Source of the DNA: JAHEME01 sp034435035
GTDB taxonomy: Bacteria; Chloroflexota; Anaerolineae; Aggregatilineales; UBA3940
Assembly: GCA_034435035.1 (NCBI GenBank)
Contig: DAOTXW010000082.1
Location: 1 to 64,000, forward strand
Reading direction: 5' to 3'
Length of the DNA: 64,000 nt
The notes under the pieces were generated by a model that had not been told where the DNA came from, did no database searches, and saw nothing but the letters and a program-made list of their open reading frames with translations. Shown here piece after piece: positions 24,207 through 33,305 of the stretch. The translations under genes were made by a program, and so were the position numbers. The number at the start of each line of letters is the position of its first letter. The stretch's first letter is position 1.

Positions 24207-25622
24207 TCAACCGATAGAGCCTTCCATCTGGAGCTGGATCAGGCGGTTCAACTCCAGTGCGTACTCCATCGGCAGCTCCTTGACCAGCGGCTCAATGAAG
24301 CCATTGACCACCATCGCGTTAGCCTGCTCCTCGCTGAGGCCGCGGCTCATCAGGTAGAAGAGCTGATCCTCCCCAACCTTGCTAACGGATGCTTCATGGC
24401 CTACCGTCACCTCCTGCTCATCGATCTCGATGTAGGGATAAGTATCCGAACGGCTGCGGTCATCCAGCAGGAGTGCGTCGCAGACTACGTTGCTCTTGGT
24501 GTTGGTAGCACCCTCGTAGACTTTGAGCAGCCCGCGATAGCTGGCCTGGCCGCCATCCTTGCTGATCGACTTGCTGGTGATCTTGCTGGTGGTGTTTGGG
24601 GCCACGTGCACAACTTTGCCGCCCGCATCCTGAATCTGCCCGGCTCCGGCAAAGGCAATGCTCAACACTTCGCCATGCGCCCCGGGTTCCATCAAATACA
24701 CCGCGGGGTACTTCATCGTGACCTTTGAGCCAAGATTGCCATCGACCCATTCCATCGTAGCATCACGGTATGCCACGGCACGCTTGGTCACCAGGTTATA
24801 CACATTGTTGGACCAGTTCTGGATGGTGGTATACCGGCAGCGTCCGCCCGCCTTGACAATGATCTCGACAACTGCACTATGGAGGCTGTCGCTGGAGTAG
24901 ATGGGAGCAGTGCAGCCTTCCACATAATGCACAAAGGCGCCCTCGTCAACGATGATCAGGGTGCGCTCGAACTGCCCCATGTTCTGGGTATTGATCCGGA
25001 AGTAAGCCTGAAGGGGCATCTCCACATGCACGCCCTTCGGCACGTAGATGAACGACCCGCCCGACCATACCGCCGTATTGAGCGCGGCAAACTTGTTGTC
25101 GTTGTAGGGAATCACCGTGTTGAAGTACTGCTTCACGAGGTCCGGGTGATGCTTCAGGCCATCATCCATACTGAGGAAGATGACCCCCTGACGCTCCAGA
25201 TCCTCCCGAACCTTGTGGTAAACTACCTCAGACTCGTACTGAGCCCCTGCGCCGGCCAGGAACTTTCGCTCCGCCTCCGGGATGCCCAGTTTATCAAAGG
25301 TCTCCTTGATCTCTGGCGGCACTTCATCCCAGTTTGCTGCGCCCTGACTGGTGGCGCGCACAAAGTAGTAAATGTCATCGAAATCAATACCGCTGAGATC
25401 CGCGCCCCAGTTGGGCATAGGTCGGTTCTGGAAGTGCTCCAGGGCTTTCAGGCGCAGCGTGAGCATCCACTCAGGTTCGCCCTTCATCCATGAGATTTCT
25501 TCGACAATCTGGCGATCAAGCCCCTTACGCGCCTTGAACACATAGTTCTCTGGCACATGGAAGCCGTACTTCTCTTTGTAGCTGTCTTTGAGGCCCTCAA
25601 GCTGTTTGGCGTCGTCGGTCAT
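24207..25622 (-). CDS. sufB: Fe-S assembly scaffold subunit SufB
   Basis: This 471-aa protein is the main scaffold subunit on which clusters form. Characteristic parts are YVPKGVHVEMPLQAYFRIN, EGCTAPIYSSDSLHSAVVEI, ENV-like segments and the end motif VGHEASVSKVGEDQLFYLMS. The Cys in EGCTAP is conserved in the family. It lies between sufC and sufD, 57 bases after sufC. Confidence 0.96.
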   Translation of the reverse strand: MTDDAKQLEGLKDSYKEKYGFHVPENYVFKARKGLDRQIVEEISWMKGEPEWMLTLRLKALEHFQNRPMPNWGADLSGIDFDDIYYFVRATSQGAANWDEVPPEIKETFDKLGIPEAERKFLAGAGAQYESEVVYHKVREDLERQGVIFLSMDDGLKHHPDLVKQYFNTVIPYNDNKFAALNTAVWSGGSFIYVPKGVHVEMPLQAYFRINTQNMGQFERTLIIVDEGAFVHYVEGCTAPIYSSDSLHSAVVEIIVKAGGRCRYTTIQNWSNNVYNLVTKRAVAYRDATMEWVDGNLGSKVTMKYPAVYLMEPGAHGEVLSIAFAGAGQIQDAGGKVVHVAPNTTSKITSKSISKDGGQASYRGLLKVYEGATNTKSNVVCDALLLDDRSRSDTYPYIEIDEQEVTVGHEASVSKVGEDQLFYLMSRGLSEEQANAMVVNGFIEPLVKELPMEYALELNRLIQLQMEGSIG

Positions 25623-25679
25623 TGTGATGATCCTTTATCCCAGCAATACGCTGCCTGACGTTAATAGGGCCCCGGCTGC

Positions 25680-26444
25680 TCATTCCAGCTTCTCACGCAC
25701 CCAGTCGTAGCCATGTTCTTCCAGGTGAAGAGCAAGCTCAGGGCCGCCAGCCTCCACGATGCGCCCGTCCAGCATGATATGAACAAACTGGGGCTTGATG
25801 TAGTTCAGGATCCGCTGGTAGTGTGTAATCACCAGTACGCCGAGGTCGGGGCCATACAACCGGTTGACGCCATCCGACACAATCCGCAGGGCGTCGATGT
25901 CCAGGCCCGAGTCTGTCTCATCCAGCACCGCGATGCGCGGCTCCAGGGTGGCCATCTGTAGAATTTCGGCACGCTTCTTTTCGCCGCCGGAGAACCCTTC
26001 ATTGAGGTAGCGCCCGGCAAAATCATGATCCATCTGGAGCATGTCCATCTTGGCCTTGAGCAGCCGGCGGAACTCCGGGATGGGCATGCCCTTATCTTCC
26101 GGATCCTGGGCTTTGCGCCGAGCATTCAGGGCCTGACGCAGGAAGTTGGCCAGTGTCACGCCGGGGATCACGACAGGGTACTGAAATGCAAGGAAGAGAC
26201 CCAGCTGGCTGCGTTGATCAGCCTCCATCTCCAACAGATCGGCGCCATCGAAAATGATCTGGCCGGCGGTCACTTCATAATCCGGATGACCCATCAAAGT
26301 ATATGCCAGGGTGCTCTTGCCCGAGCCATTGGGTCCCATCAGGGCATGAACTTCGCCCTGCTTCACCACCAGATCCACCCCCTTGAGGATGGGTTTTCCC
26401 TCCACATTCACATGAAGGTTGCGTACCTCTAGGGCCACACTCAT
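25680..26444 (-). CDS. sufC: Fe-S assembly ATPase SufC
   Basis: This 254-aa soluble ABC-type ATPase powers the SufBCD scaffold. Walker A is GPNGSGKST, the signature is FSGGEKKRAEI and Walker B is IAVLDETDSGLDID; DETDSGLD is typical of SufC. The ATG at 26444 follows GGAGG about ten bases upstream; a longer reading into the promoter region is rejected. It is the first gene of the operon. Confidence 0.96.
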   Translation of the reverse strand: MSVALEVRNLHVNVEGKPILKGVDLVVKQGEVHALMGPNGSGKSTLAYTLMGHPDYEVTAGQIIFDGADLLEMEADQRSQLGLFLAFQYPVVIPGVTLANFLRQALNARRKAQDPEDKGMPIPEFRRLLKAKMDMLQMDHDFAGRYLNEGFSGGEKKRAEILQMATLEPRIAVLDETDSGLDIDALRIVSDGVNRLYGPDLGVLVITHYQRILNYIKPQFVHIMLDGRIVEAGGPELALHLEEHGYDWVREKLE

Positions 26445-26526
26445 TGAGTTATGCCTCCACCTGTTGTCCGGTTGCCGGGTATCAGCCACCTCGCACATGT
26501 GCCAGCAAGCCGCCTGCGAGGCGCAC

Positions 26527-26557
26527 GGATTATAGCATGCAGCCCGAATTGAGTCAA
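26527..26557 (-). promoter_or_regulatory. suf operon promoter with overlapping palindrome
   Basis: On the minus strand TTGACT (26555-26550), a 17-bp spacer and TATAAT (26532-26527) form a near-consensus promoter 83 bases before sufC. A perfect palindrome AATTGA-g-TCAATT (26545-26557) covers the -35, where a repressor would block RNA polymerase. A SufR-like protein is the obvious candidate. Confidence 0.75.
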
Positions 26558-26583
26558 TTATAATGATTTTTATCTGTTATATT

Positions 26584-26612
26584 TTGACGACTGCCTGCCA
26601 GGCTGTTATACT
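26584..26612 (+). promoter_or_regulatory. Promoter of SufR-like regulator 2
   Basis: TTGACG (26584-26589) and TATACT (26607-26612) are 17 bp apart and 43 bases upstream of the start at 26655. The promoter is back to back with the suf operon promoter; their -35 boxes are 28 bases apart, so one regulator could control both. Confidence 0.75.
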
Positions 26613-26654
26613 GGAGGTGTACACTGTGAGGGTGAAACAGAGGTACCGTAAGCT

Positions 26655-27266
26655 ATGCACCCAACACGGCAGGCGATCATGCAGGCGCTCCGACGGGCGG
26701 GAAGCTGCACCGTAAGCGATCTGGCCACAGTGGCAGGGATCAGCCATATAACGGTTCGCCACCACCTGAACAGGTTGCAGGCTGAAGGCCTGGTGGCCGT
26801 CGAGGAGAAGCGCCAGCCCATTGGGCGGCCGGTTTACCACTTCCGGCTGACGGAAGCCGGCAAGGGCCAGTTCCCGCAGCAATACAGCCTGCTGGTGCGG
26901 CATCTGCTTGACGAGCTCAAGCAATCGCTGCCGCTGGACAGGGTTGATGCCCTGATCGGGGCGCTGGCCGGGGCTATGGCGGCAGATATTCGGCAGGAGT
27001 TCGCCAGCCTGACAGCCGGGGAGCGCATGGAGCGCTTGATCGCTGTGCTGACTCGTGAGGGTGTCACGGCACAATGGCAGCAAGGGCCGGATGGTCTGCG
27101 GCTGGTAGAATATCATTGCCCCTACTATTTAGTGGGGCAGCAGCATCCTGAGCTCTGCCAGATCGACGCAGCGCTGATTCGCACCGCGCTGGATGCCGAA
27201 GTCGAACGGCGCACATGCCTGCTGGCAGGCGACACCGCCTGCACCTACGTGCTGTATACTGGCTGA
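26655..27266 (+). CDS. sufR: SufR-like Fe-S-sensing transcriptional regulator 2
   Basis: This 203-aa protein is a paralog of the regulator at 14549. Its winged helix covers residues 1-65 (CTVSDLATVAGISHITVRHHL), and the C-terminal cysteines repeat the pattern: HCPY, a Cys 12 residues later (ELCQI), and TACTYVL. The set is that of SufR Fe-S ligands. It is divergent from sufC, the classic position of sufR. Repression of the suf operon when clusters are plentiful is inferred from family and position. Confidence 0.85.
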   Translation: MHPTRQAIMQALRRAGSCTVSDLATVAGISHITVRHHLNRLQAEGLVAVEEKRQPIGRPVYHFRLTEAGKGQFPQQYSLLVRHLLDELKQSLPLDRVDALIGALAGAMAADIRQEFASLTAGERMERLIAVLTREGVTAQWQQGPDGLRLVEYHCPYYLVGQQHPELCQIDAALIRTALDAEVERRTCLLAGDTACTYVLYTG

Positions 27267-27313
27267 AACCCGTTGAGGCCGAGACCAGCCATCCAGAAAC
27301 AGGGGGTCTTGTT

Positions 27314-27622
27314 ATGTCGCTTGATGTCGCCAATAAGGAAGCTGAAATTCGCGAAGCCCTGCGCCAGGTTGTCGATCCGGAGATCGGGCTGAACATCATT
27401 GAGCTAGGGCTGGTGCGGAAGATTGAGGTGAGTCCGGAAAGTACTCATATCACCATGATCCTGACCACGCCTTTCTGCCCCTATGGGCCGGCTCTCCTTG
27501 AGCAGACACGCCGCATCGCTGAACAGGCAGCCGGGACTCCAGCCACGATTGAAATGGGCCGCGAGATGTGGGATCCCAGCTACATGGAAGAAGGCGCCGG
27601 AGGCGACTGGGGGCTGTTCTGA
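27314..27622 (+). CDS. MIP18/SufT-like Fe-S assembly protein
   Basis: This 102-aa protein belongs to the MIP18 (DUF59) family, whose members help mature Fe-S proteins. The core reads LRQVVDPEIGLNIIELGLV, with the conserved DPE, followed by LTTPFCPYGPALLEQ with its conserved Cys. The ATG at 27314 follows AGGGGG; it lies 47 bases after the regulator and probably shares its transcript. Paralogs act in SUF systems and in phenylacetate degradation (PaaD); context favours the SUF role. Confidence 0.88.
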   Translation: MSLDVANKEAEIREALRQVVDPEIGLNIIELGLVRKIEVSPESTHITMILTTPFCPYGPALLEQTRRIAEQAAGTPATIEMGREMWDPSYMEEGAGGDWGLF

Positions 27623-27683
27623 GTCTGGCTGGCTGCTTGATGAAAACATCCGGAGCGCGGCAGATCAACACTCCAGGGATGCA

Positions 27684-30062
27684 CTACGGCGTTTCCTTGC
27701 GATAGTAACCCGCCTGCATCGAGGCCGGACCGGCTTCCTCGAAGTACTCGATCCGTATGTGGTGGCGGCCGGCCGTCACCGCACGATCGACGCCGCCCCA
27801 GTCGTGGAAGCCGGGGCTCCATGTATCGAAAATAAGCTCGCCGTCGAGATACAGCCGGGCGCCATCGTCGCTGCGCACCGCAAAGGTGTAGGTGGCTTCC
27901 TCAAACAGATCCGTGCGCTCCCAGCGTGCGGAGAAACCATCGACCGGGCCGCCGGGCAGTGGCCCGCCTTCACCCCAGTCGAATGTGACAACGTCTGTTT
28001 GCTGCACCAGAGCCGGGCGGCCTTCAAGCTGCGCATTGGAGAAATACCAGGCCGTCCACTCTGTATCAACCCATAAGGGTTCAACGGCCGCAGGCAGGAA
28101 GGGCAGCGCAGCGATCAGCCCCACCGCAACCGCTCTGCCGGCGCGCGATGGCAGCGCCCGGATGCCTTCCCACAATGTGACCCCGATCACCGCAACCAGC
28201 ATCAGGAAGAACGGCAGCACAAAATAGACATAGCGGGGCTGAGGAAACATAGCGGCAGTGCTGAACACCGCATGATAAAGGATGAACAGGCTGGAGAGAA
28301 CGACCAGAGGTCGCAGGCGCGGCGACCCTTCCAACAGCGCAAAAGCCAACAGGGCCGCCGCTGCCCAGAAGCGACCCCAGGCCGCCTGGCCCTGTAAGCG
28401 GTAAGGCTGGGCCAGATCAAGTGCCGGGTTGTACAGGCGCGGAACCAGATCGGCGGCCATTGAGCCAGCAGACACCGGATACGTGCAGGTATAGGCCAGC
28501 CAGCTGTCAATCGCCACGATGTCTGTCCAGAGTGGGTGTTCACCCTGGCAACCGTCAACCGGCGAAAAGGTCTGCACCATGAAAGGCATCTGCTCAAAGC
28601 GTCCGGTCTCGATCTCCAGGGGCCCGGTATCGCTGTGCGTCAGGAAAAGCCGACTCTCCTCAGCCAGCACACGCAGATACTGCACAGGGCGCGCCCGGAT
28701 GCTTTCCAGATACAGGGCACGTGTAGAGAGCCGCGTGCCATGGGCTGCATTGTAGGCCTGCGCGCAGTTGTGCAGGTCGTGCGGCCAGTGCCGGGCAATT
28801 TCGTAGCGCACGGGTGGCAGCGTGTAGTCGCACTCGCCCGAGTCCAGCATCGCCTGAAAGCTCTGCGCGACCGGGCCGTTTCCCGGATCGTATAAGCCCA
28901 GATAGATCGTCGGAAATGCATAGAAGGCTTCTTCATCTGTGCCGGGAATTATGTGCCGATCGATCCGCCACTGGCCGATCCCCAGGATGACCAGGGCGCC
29001 GGCCAGCCCCACAGCAACCCAGGCAGGGGTTCGCCAGGAGCGTGACCAGAGCCCCGCCGCCACCGACAACGGCACTACCAGCGCTTCACCCAGTGGGCGC
29101 AGAATGGCCGTCCAGCCGCATAGGATGCCAATGCTGATCAGAGTCCAGCGGGAGGGTGGGCGCTCACGCTCTACGGTCCGCAGGGTCAGCAAGGCGAGCA
29201 GCACCAACCCGCTGCTGTAAAGGCTGGCATCCAGGAGCTCGTGTGCCTGATAAGCGCCGATGGGTGAAAAGGCGATCAGCAGCCCGGAAGCCGCCGCCGC
29301 CAGCCAGTGGGTGTCTCGCAGAGATCGGAATACGGCTATGGCCAGTGCTATCCGCACCAGATGCTGCAGCACCACAATACTGGCAACGCTATCAGCGATC
29401 AGGCGGGTGGCCGCGATTACCAGTGGGTAGGGATAGGTATACCAGGCAAGGTCAAGCGGCTGGCGGCCAAGCAGCCCTTCACTGGCATAGAAGAGCCGGT
29501 ACGAATCGAAGTTACCATAAGCCAGCGGTGGCGCATACGCCCACATCAGGCTGCCCGTCAGTAGCCCGAGAGTTGCAATACTCAGCATGATCCAGCGATC
29601 GGGGGGGTGTGCGGGCAGCAGTGCAGGGGGCTGCCGGAGACCAGGACCTGCGGATCGACGCGCAGCCAGCAGAATGCCAGCTGCCAGCACAAAGCCTGCC
29701 ATGCCGGTCAGTTCAGACCCGCCCGGATACAGAGCATGTCGGTCCACGGCCAGGCCGATCAGCACCGGGGCCTCGAAGGCAGCGAAAGCCACCAGCCACA
29801 CCCGCGCACGACGATCGGTCACCCACTCTGCGGCCTGCGCGATCCGAGGGTGTGGCCAAAAGCTGGCTGCCAGCGCAGCGAGCAGGGCCACCTGAAGCAG
29901 GATCAGGGCAGCAAGCCCACCACGATGCGGCGCAGTGGTCATCACGTGCCGATCCACCTGCACCAGTTGAAGGGCAACCAGCGCTGCGGAAGCCAGCAAA
30001 GCCACACGCAGCAAACGGCATGGGGTTAGGAACCCCCGCAGATTGAGCCTACCCCCCACCAC
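27684..30062 (-). CDS. Polytopic membrane glycosyltransferase-like protein with C-terminal PA14 domain
   Basis: This 792-aa protein has about twelve membrane segments (residues 15-680) with a GT-C-like layout, including a loop YGNFDSYRLFYASEGL after the fourth or fifth segment. The last 100 residues form a PA14-type beta domain: FSARWERTDLFEEATYTFAV, then SDDGARLYLDGELIFDTW. PA14 domains bind carbohydrate and sit outside the cell. The combination suggests a membrane enzyme acting on lipid-linked sugars, but no catalytic residues can be assigned. It starts with GTG directly after the lipoprotein gene and shares its transcript. Confidence 0.75.
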   Translation of the reverse strand: MVGGRLNLRGFLTPCRLLRVALLASAALVALQLVQVDRHVMTTAPHRGGLAALILLQVALLAALAASFWPHPRIAQAAEWVTDRRARVWLVAFAAFEAPVLIGLAVDRHALYPGGSELTGMAGFVLAAGILLAARRSAGPGLRQPPALLPAHPPDRWIMLSIATLGLLTGSLMWAYAPPLAYGNFDSYRLFYASEGLLGRQPLDLAWYTYPYPLVIAATRLIADSVASIVVLQHLVRIALAIAVFRSLRDTHWLAAAASGLLIAFSPIGAYQAHELLDASLYSSGLVLLALLTLRTVERERPPSRWTLISIGILCGWTAILRPLGEALVVPLSVAAGLWSRSWRTPAWVAVGLAGALVILGIGQWRIDRHIIPGTDEEAFYAFPTIYLGLYDPGNGPVAQSFQAMLDSGECDYTLPPVRYEIARHWPHDLHNCAQAYNAAHGTRLSTRALYLESIRARPVQYLRVLAEESRLFLTHSDTGPLEIETGRFEQMPFMVQTFSPVDGCQGEHPLWTDIVAIDSWLAYTCTYPVSAGSMAADLVPRLYNPALDLAQPYRLQGQAAWGRFWAAAALLAFALLEGSPRLRPLVVLSSLFILYHAVFSTAAMFPQPRYVYFVLPFFLMLVAVIGVTLWEGIRALPSRAGRAVAVGLIAALPFLPAAVEPLWVDTEWTAWYFSNAQLEGRPALVQQTDVVTFDWGEGGPLPGGPVDGFSARWERTDLFEEATYTFAVRSDDGARLYLDGELIFDTWSPGFHDWGGVDRAVTAGRHHIRIEYFEEAGPASMQAGYYRKETP

Positions 30063-31304
30063 TTACTCCTCAAGAATGCCCTGCGCTGTCACCAGAAATG
30101 TATTGGGTGTTCCACCCAGCTCAACAAATGTCACTGCGTAGGTGGAAGCATCGCCGGGGGCCAGCCGCTGCACGTCAACCAGTGTCGTATCCGTAGCAAT
30201 CACACGCTGCTGATCATCAAAGATGGTCACGATCACCTTCACCAGGCCCGCCGCCTGCTGACCATCGTTGCGCACTTGCCCACTGACAACCAGAAGTCCA
30301 TTTTCATCGAATGCTGCATCGGAGGTAATGGCGAAGTTCTCCTCCCCGTAGAAAGTCCGGGCGGCATAGTCCGCGTAGCGTGCGGAAGCAGACAGGTCAT
30401 AGCGAGCAGTGCCCGGCGGCAGCCCATCGCTGAAGACGATCGAGAAGGGCGCAAATTCACCCGGCAGCACCAGATCGGAGGACACAAAATCATCGCGCTC
30501 AGCCAGCAGACGCCCCTGCTCATCATACAGCTTCGCGCTGATCCGTATGAACTCCAGAGCAAGCGAGGCATTATTGGTGATCTGTCCGGCAACGACGAAG
30601 CCGTTGTTGCGGTCTGCCCAGGTATTCAGGCTGGCAAAGCCGACCACATCGCGGCTGGCCCCTTCATCAGCGGCTACCAGGCTCACCCATCCAGCAGCCT
30701 CATTGACGCGGAGAGTATTCACGATGCGGCTCAGCGCCCGCATTCGAGCCGGATCATTGTCCAACCGTACCCGCAGGGCCACAAAGTAGGGCCCAATAAC
30801 CTGAGTGAAATCATTATGCTGGCTGGTTCCCTGGGGAGAGTCGATCAGAAAAATCAGGCGCAGGCTGCCATCCGGCTGAAGCTCGCGTGCGATCTCTTTA
30901 TAGGTGAACTCACCCGAGTCATAGAATGCTGAACGATAAACTTCAGTCAGGGCGGCGAGGTCCGGGTTCGGCAATGCGGAATCAGGGCCGTCAGGTGAAG
31001 TGGTTGGCGCCGGCCCCACAGCACTCAGCACCCCTGCACTGACCAGGTAGACGTTGACCAGCGGCGCCGGCGAGTCAGGCGGAGAAAACGCCACATTCAG
31101 TGCCGTTTCGTCGGAGGTGTCATTAACCACCCAGGTTGGAGGCAGATCCAGCGTGAATGCACCGGAGGGATGCACATATGTCACAAAGCCGGTTGGATCA
31201 ACCAGCTCCGGCGTGGCCTCTTCGGGTACACACGCATTCAGCGCTGCAGCAGCCAGCAGCAGGGCAGTGAGCCGGAAGCGCAGAAAGATCGTCATGGGCT
31301 GCAT
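30063..31304 (-). CDS. Lipoprotein with FxLYD-like domains
   Basis: This 413-aa exported protein has a signal peptide ending in a lipobox (AAALNAC), so it should be anchored to the membrane outer face. After a region with a PsbP-like opening (YVHPSGAFTLDLPPTWVV), two repeated segments discuss-like in form (VVAGQITNNASLALEFIRIS and VVSGQVRNDGQQAAGLVKVI) are FxLYD-type beta domains. Function is unknown. It lies directly upstream of the PA14 membrane protein. A start three codons later is equally possible because neither has a clear ribosome site. Confidence 0.75.
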   Translation of the reverse strand: MQPMTIFLRFRLTALLLAAAALNACVPEEATPELVDPTGFVTYVHPSGAFTLDLPPTWVVNDTSDETALNVAFSPPDSPAPLVNVYLVSAGVLSAVGPAPTTSPDGPDSALPNPDLAALTEVYRSAFYDSGEFTYKEIARELQPDGSLRLIFLIDSPQGTSQHNDFTQVIGPYFVALRVRLDNDPARMRALSRIVNTLRVNEAAGWVSLVAADEGASRDVVGFASLNTWADRNNGFVVAGQITNNASLALEFIRISAKLYDEQGRLLAERDDFVSSDLVLPGEFAPFSIVFSDGLPPGTARYDLSASARYADYAARTFYGEENFAITSDAAFDENGLLVVSGQVRNDGQQAAGLVKVIVTIFDDQQRVIATDTTLVDVQRLAPGDASTYAVTFVELGGTPNTFLVTAQGILEE

Positions 31305-31393
31305 TGTTGTGCAGGGAGCGCCATTTTGCAACCAGAAGGCGTATGCGTAGTAAGCCAGTATAATACCCAATACCACCTTAACGGAGTACCTCT

Positions 31394-32092
31394 ATGCGAC
31401 TGAGCCAACTCTGCCGGTTACTCCCTGTGCTGCTCGTAGCAGCGGTGGGCTGCGCGCCGCGCTCACAGCCCACCGCTACTGATCTGCCACCTCAAGAAGA
31501 GGCGGCAACCGTGATCACTGAGGAGCTATCGCCGCAGCCAAGCGGCCCCTCCAACGAATCAATGGCGACGCCATCCAGCACCGCCCGGCCAACCAGCACC
31601 GATCTGGCCCCTTCGCCAACCGCAGAAGCCATCGTCACTCTCCCCGTTCCGGCCACTGCGGCACCAACGGCGGCGCTCCCGCAGCAACCTGCTGAAGAGC
31701 CCGCTGCCAGCGACTCCAGTGGCCTGCAGGTGGCACTCAGCGAGTTTGAAGCAGCCGCGCAGGCTGCCGGATTCGGCACCTACACCGGGGACCGCTGCCG
31801 GGTCACGCTGGACACTTACACCTGTGATTGCATCCCGGACACTATTGTCTCGGAGTTTGTGTTCTTTGATCCGAATACGCTGCGCTGGAAGCTGATCACC
31901 AACAACGGCAGCCAGATCTATGATCTGGTGCGCAAGGGAGTGAACACCTGGGTAGCCACTACTCAGGGAGTGGACAATATCGTGATCCACATTGAACTGA
32001 TATTCAATGCGGCGGGCTTCCAGCACACAGTAACCACCACCTTCCCCGGCGGGGAGGCTCCAACCTGCACCATGAACTGGGTGCGCCAGTAG
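31394..32092 (+). CDS. Lipoprotein of unknown function
   Basis: This 232-aa protein has a lipoprotein signal peptide (VAAVGC), then about 90 residues rich in Pro, Thr, Ser and Ala, which look like a wall-spanning linker. The C-terminal 120 residues are globular with four cysteines (DRCRV, YTCDCIP, APTCTMNW) that may form disulfides. It is divergent from the FxLYD lipoprotein. TATAAT at 31359-31364 is a possible -10. I do not recognise the globular domain. Confidence 0.75.
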   Translation: MRLSQLCRLLPVLLVAAVGCAPRSQPTATDLPPQEEAATVITEELSPQPSGPSNESMATPSSTARPTSTDLAPSPTAEAIVTLPVPATAAPTAALPQQPAEEPAASDSSGLQVALSEFEAAAQAAGFGTYTGDRCRVTLDTYTCDCIPDTIVSEFVFFDPNTLRWKLITNNGSQIYDLVRKGVNTWVATTQGVDNIVIHIELIFNAAGFQHTVTTTFPGGEAPTCTMNWVRQ

Positions 32093-32119
32093 ATTATTCA
32101 CGGCAATGCAGGAATCGAA

Positions 32120-32150
32120 GAGGGAGCCGCTTCCAGACGACTCCCTCGTT
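32120..32150 (+). terminator. Probable terminator
   Basis: A 7-bp stem GAGGGAG/CTCCCTC with a 14-base loop is followed by GTTTG, 28 bases after the lipoprotein stop. The T run is short. Confidence 0.45.
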
Positions 32151-32167
32151 TGTGATGGGCAGCAGCG

Positions 32168-33232
32168 CTAGGCTGTAGCCTGCAGGCGCTCTGCTTGGTC
32201 ACGGGTGGCCAGCTCGTCAATGAATTCGCCGATCTCGCCGTTCATGAAGGAAACCAGGTTATAGGTGCTCAGGTTAATGCGGTGGTCGGTAACCCGATTC
32301 TGAGGGTAGTTGTAGGTGCGAATCTTTTCGGCGCGGTCACCGCTGCCAACCATCGAGCGGCGCGCCGCGTCCTGTTCATCAAAGATGCGCTGCTGCTCCA
32401 TGTCGTAGAGCCGTGCTCGCAGGATTGACATAGCACGCAGCAGATTCTGCGTCTTCGACCGCTCATCCTGACAGGTGACTACCATTCCGGTTGGCTTGTG
32501 CGTGATGCGGATAGCGGTATCGTTCTTCTGAACATGCTGCCCACCGGCACCGCCAGCCCGGTAGGACTGAATCTCAAGATCCTTTTCCTCGATCTTGATA
32601 TCCACTTCGTCCACTTCGGCCAGCACCGCGACCGTCGCCGTACTGGTATGGATGCGCCCCTGGCTTTCCGTGGCAGGGACGCGCTGCACACGGTGTACGC
32701 CGCTTTCATATTTCAGCCGCGAAAATGCTCCCTGTCCGCGCACCTCAAAGACGATCTCTTTGTAGCCACCGACGCCCGTTTCGTGGCTGTCGAGGACTTC
32801 CACTTTCCAACCCATGATCTCGGCGTAGCGGGTATACATACGGAAGAGATCCGCCGCGAAGATGCCGGCTTCATCTCCCCCTGCACCTGCCCGGATCTCC
32901 ATGATCACGTTTTTGTCGTCCCGCGGGTCTTTAGGCAGCAGCATCACACGCAGACGATCCGCCAGTTCATCGCGTTCCGGCACCAGCCGATCCAGCTCCT
33001 CGCGAGCCAGATCCCGCAGATCGGCGTCTGCTCCATAGAGCAGGGCCTCAGCTTCGTCAATCTGCTCAGTCAGTGTGCGGAAACGGTAGAAGCCCTCGGC
33101 CAGCGGCTGCAATTCGCTACGCTCCTGAGCGTAGTCGGCCACGCGCTCATAATCGCGGGCAACAGCCGGATCGCCCATCAGGCGCTCCAGTTCTTCGTAG
33201 CGGGCGGCTATGCCCGCAAGCTTGTCCAACAT
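32168..33232 (-). CDS. prfA: Peptide chain release factor 1
   Basis: This 354-aa protein releases finished peptides at UAA and UAG codons. The catalytic GGQ is in GGAGGQHVQK near residue 228, and the stop-codon tripeptide is PAT in VQRVPATESQGRIHTS, which is the RF1 (PxT) type, not RF2 (SPF). The RAGAGGDEA segment near residue 113 is also conserved. No methyltransferase gene (prmC) is adjacent. Length is normal. Confidence 0.96.
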   Translation of the reverse strand: MLDKLAGIAARYEELERLMGDPAVARDYERVADYAQERSELQPLAEGFYRFRTLTEQIDEAEALLYGADADLRDLAREELDRLVPERDELADRLRVMLLPKDPRDDKNVIMEIRAGAGGDEAGIFAADLFRMYTRYAEIMGWKVEVLDSHETGVGGYKEIVFEVRGQGAFSRLKYESGVHRVQRVPATESQGRIHTSTATVAVLAEVDEVDIKIEEKDLEIQSYRAGGAGGQHVQKNDTAIRITHKPTGMVVTCQDERSKTQNLLRAMSILRARLYDMEQQRIFDEQDAARRSMVGSGDRAEKIRTYNYPQNRVTDHRINLSTYNLVSFMNGEIGEFIDELATRDQAERLQATA

Positions 33233-33248
33233 CGCAGGTCTCCATCAC

Positions 33249-33278
33249 AAAATACGCCCCACACAGCGTGTCGGGGCG
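33249..33278 (-). terminator. Terminator after M48 protease gene
   Basis: On the minus strand a stem of CGCCCC/GGGGCG extended by ACAC/GTGT, with one bulge, is followed by TATTTTG. It lies between the M48 gene and prfA, so prfA probably has its own promoter or is reached by readthrough. Confidence 0.6.
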
Positions 33279-33305
33279 AAATCCATCTGGATTATAACAA
33301 CCCTT

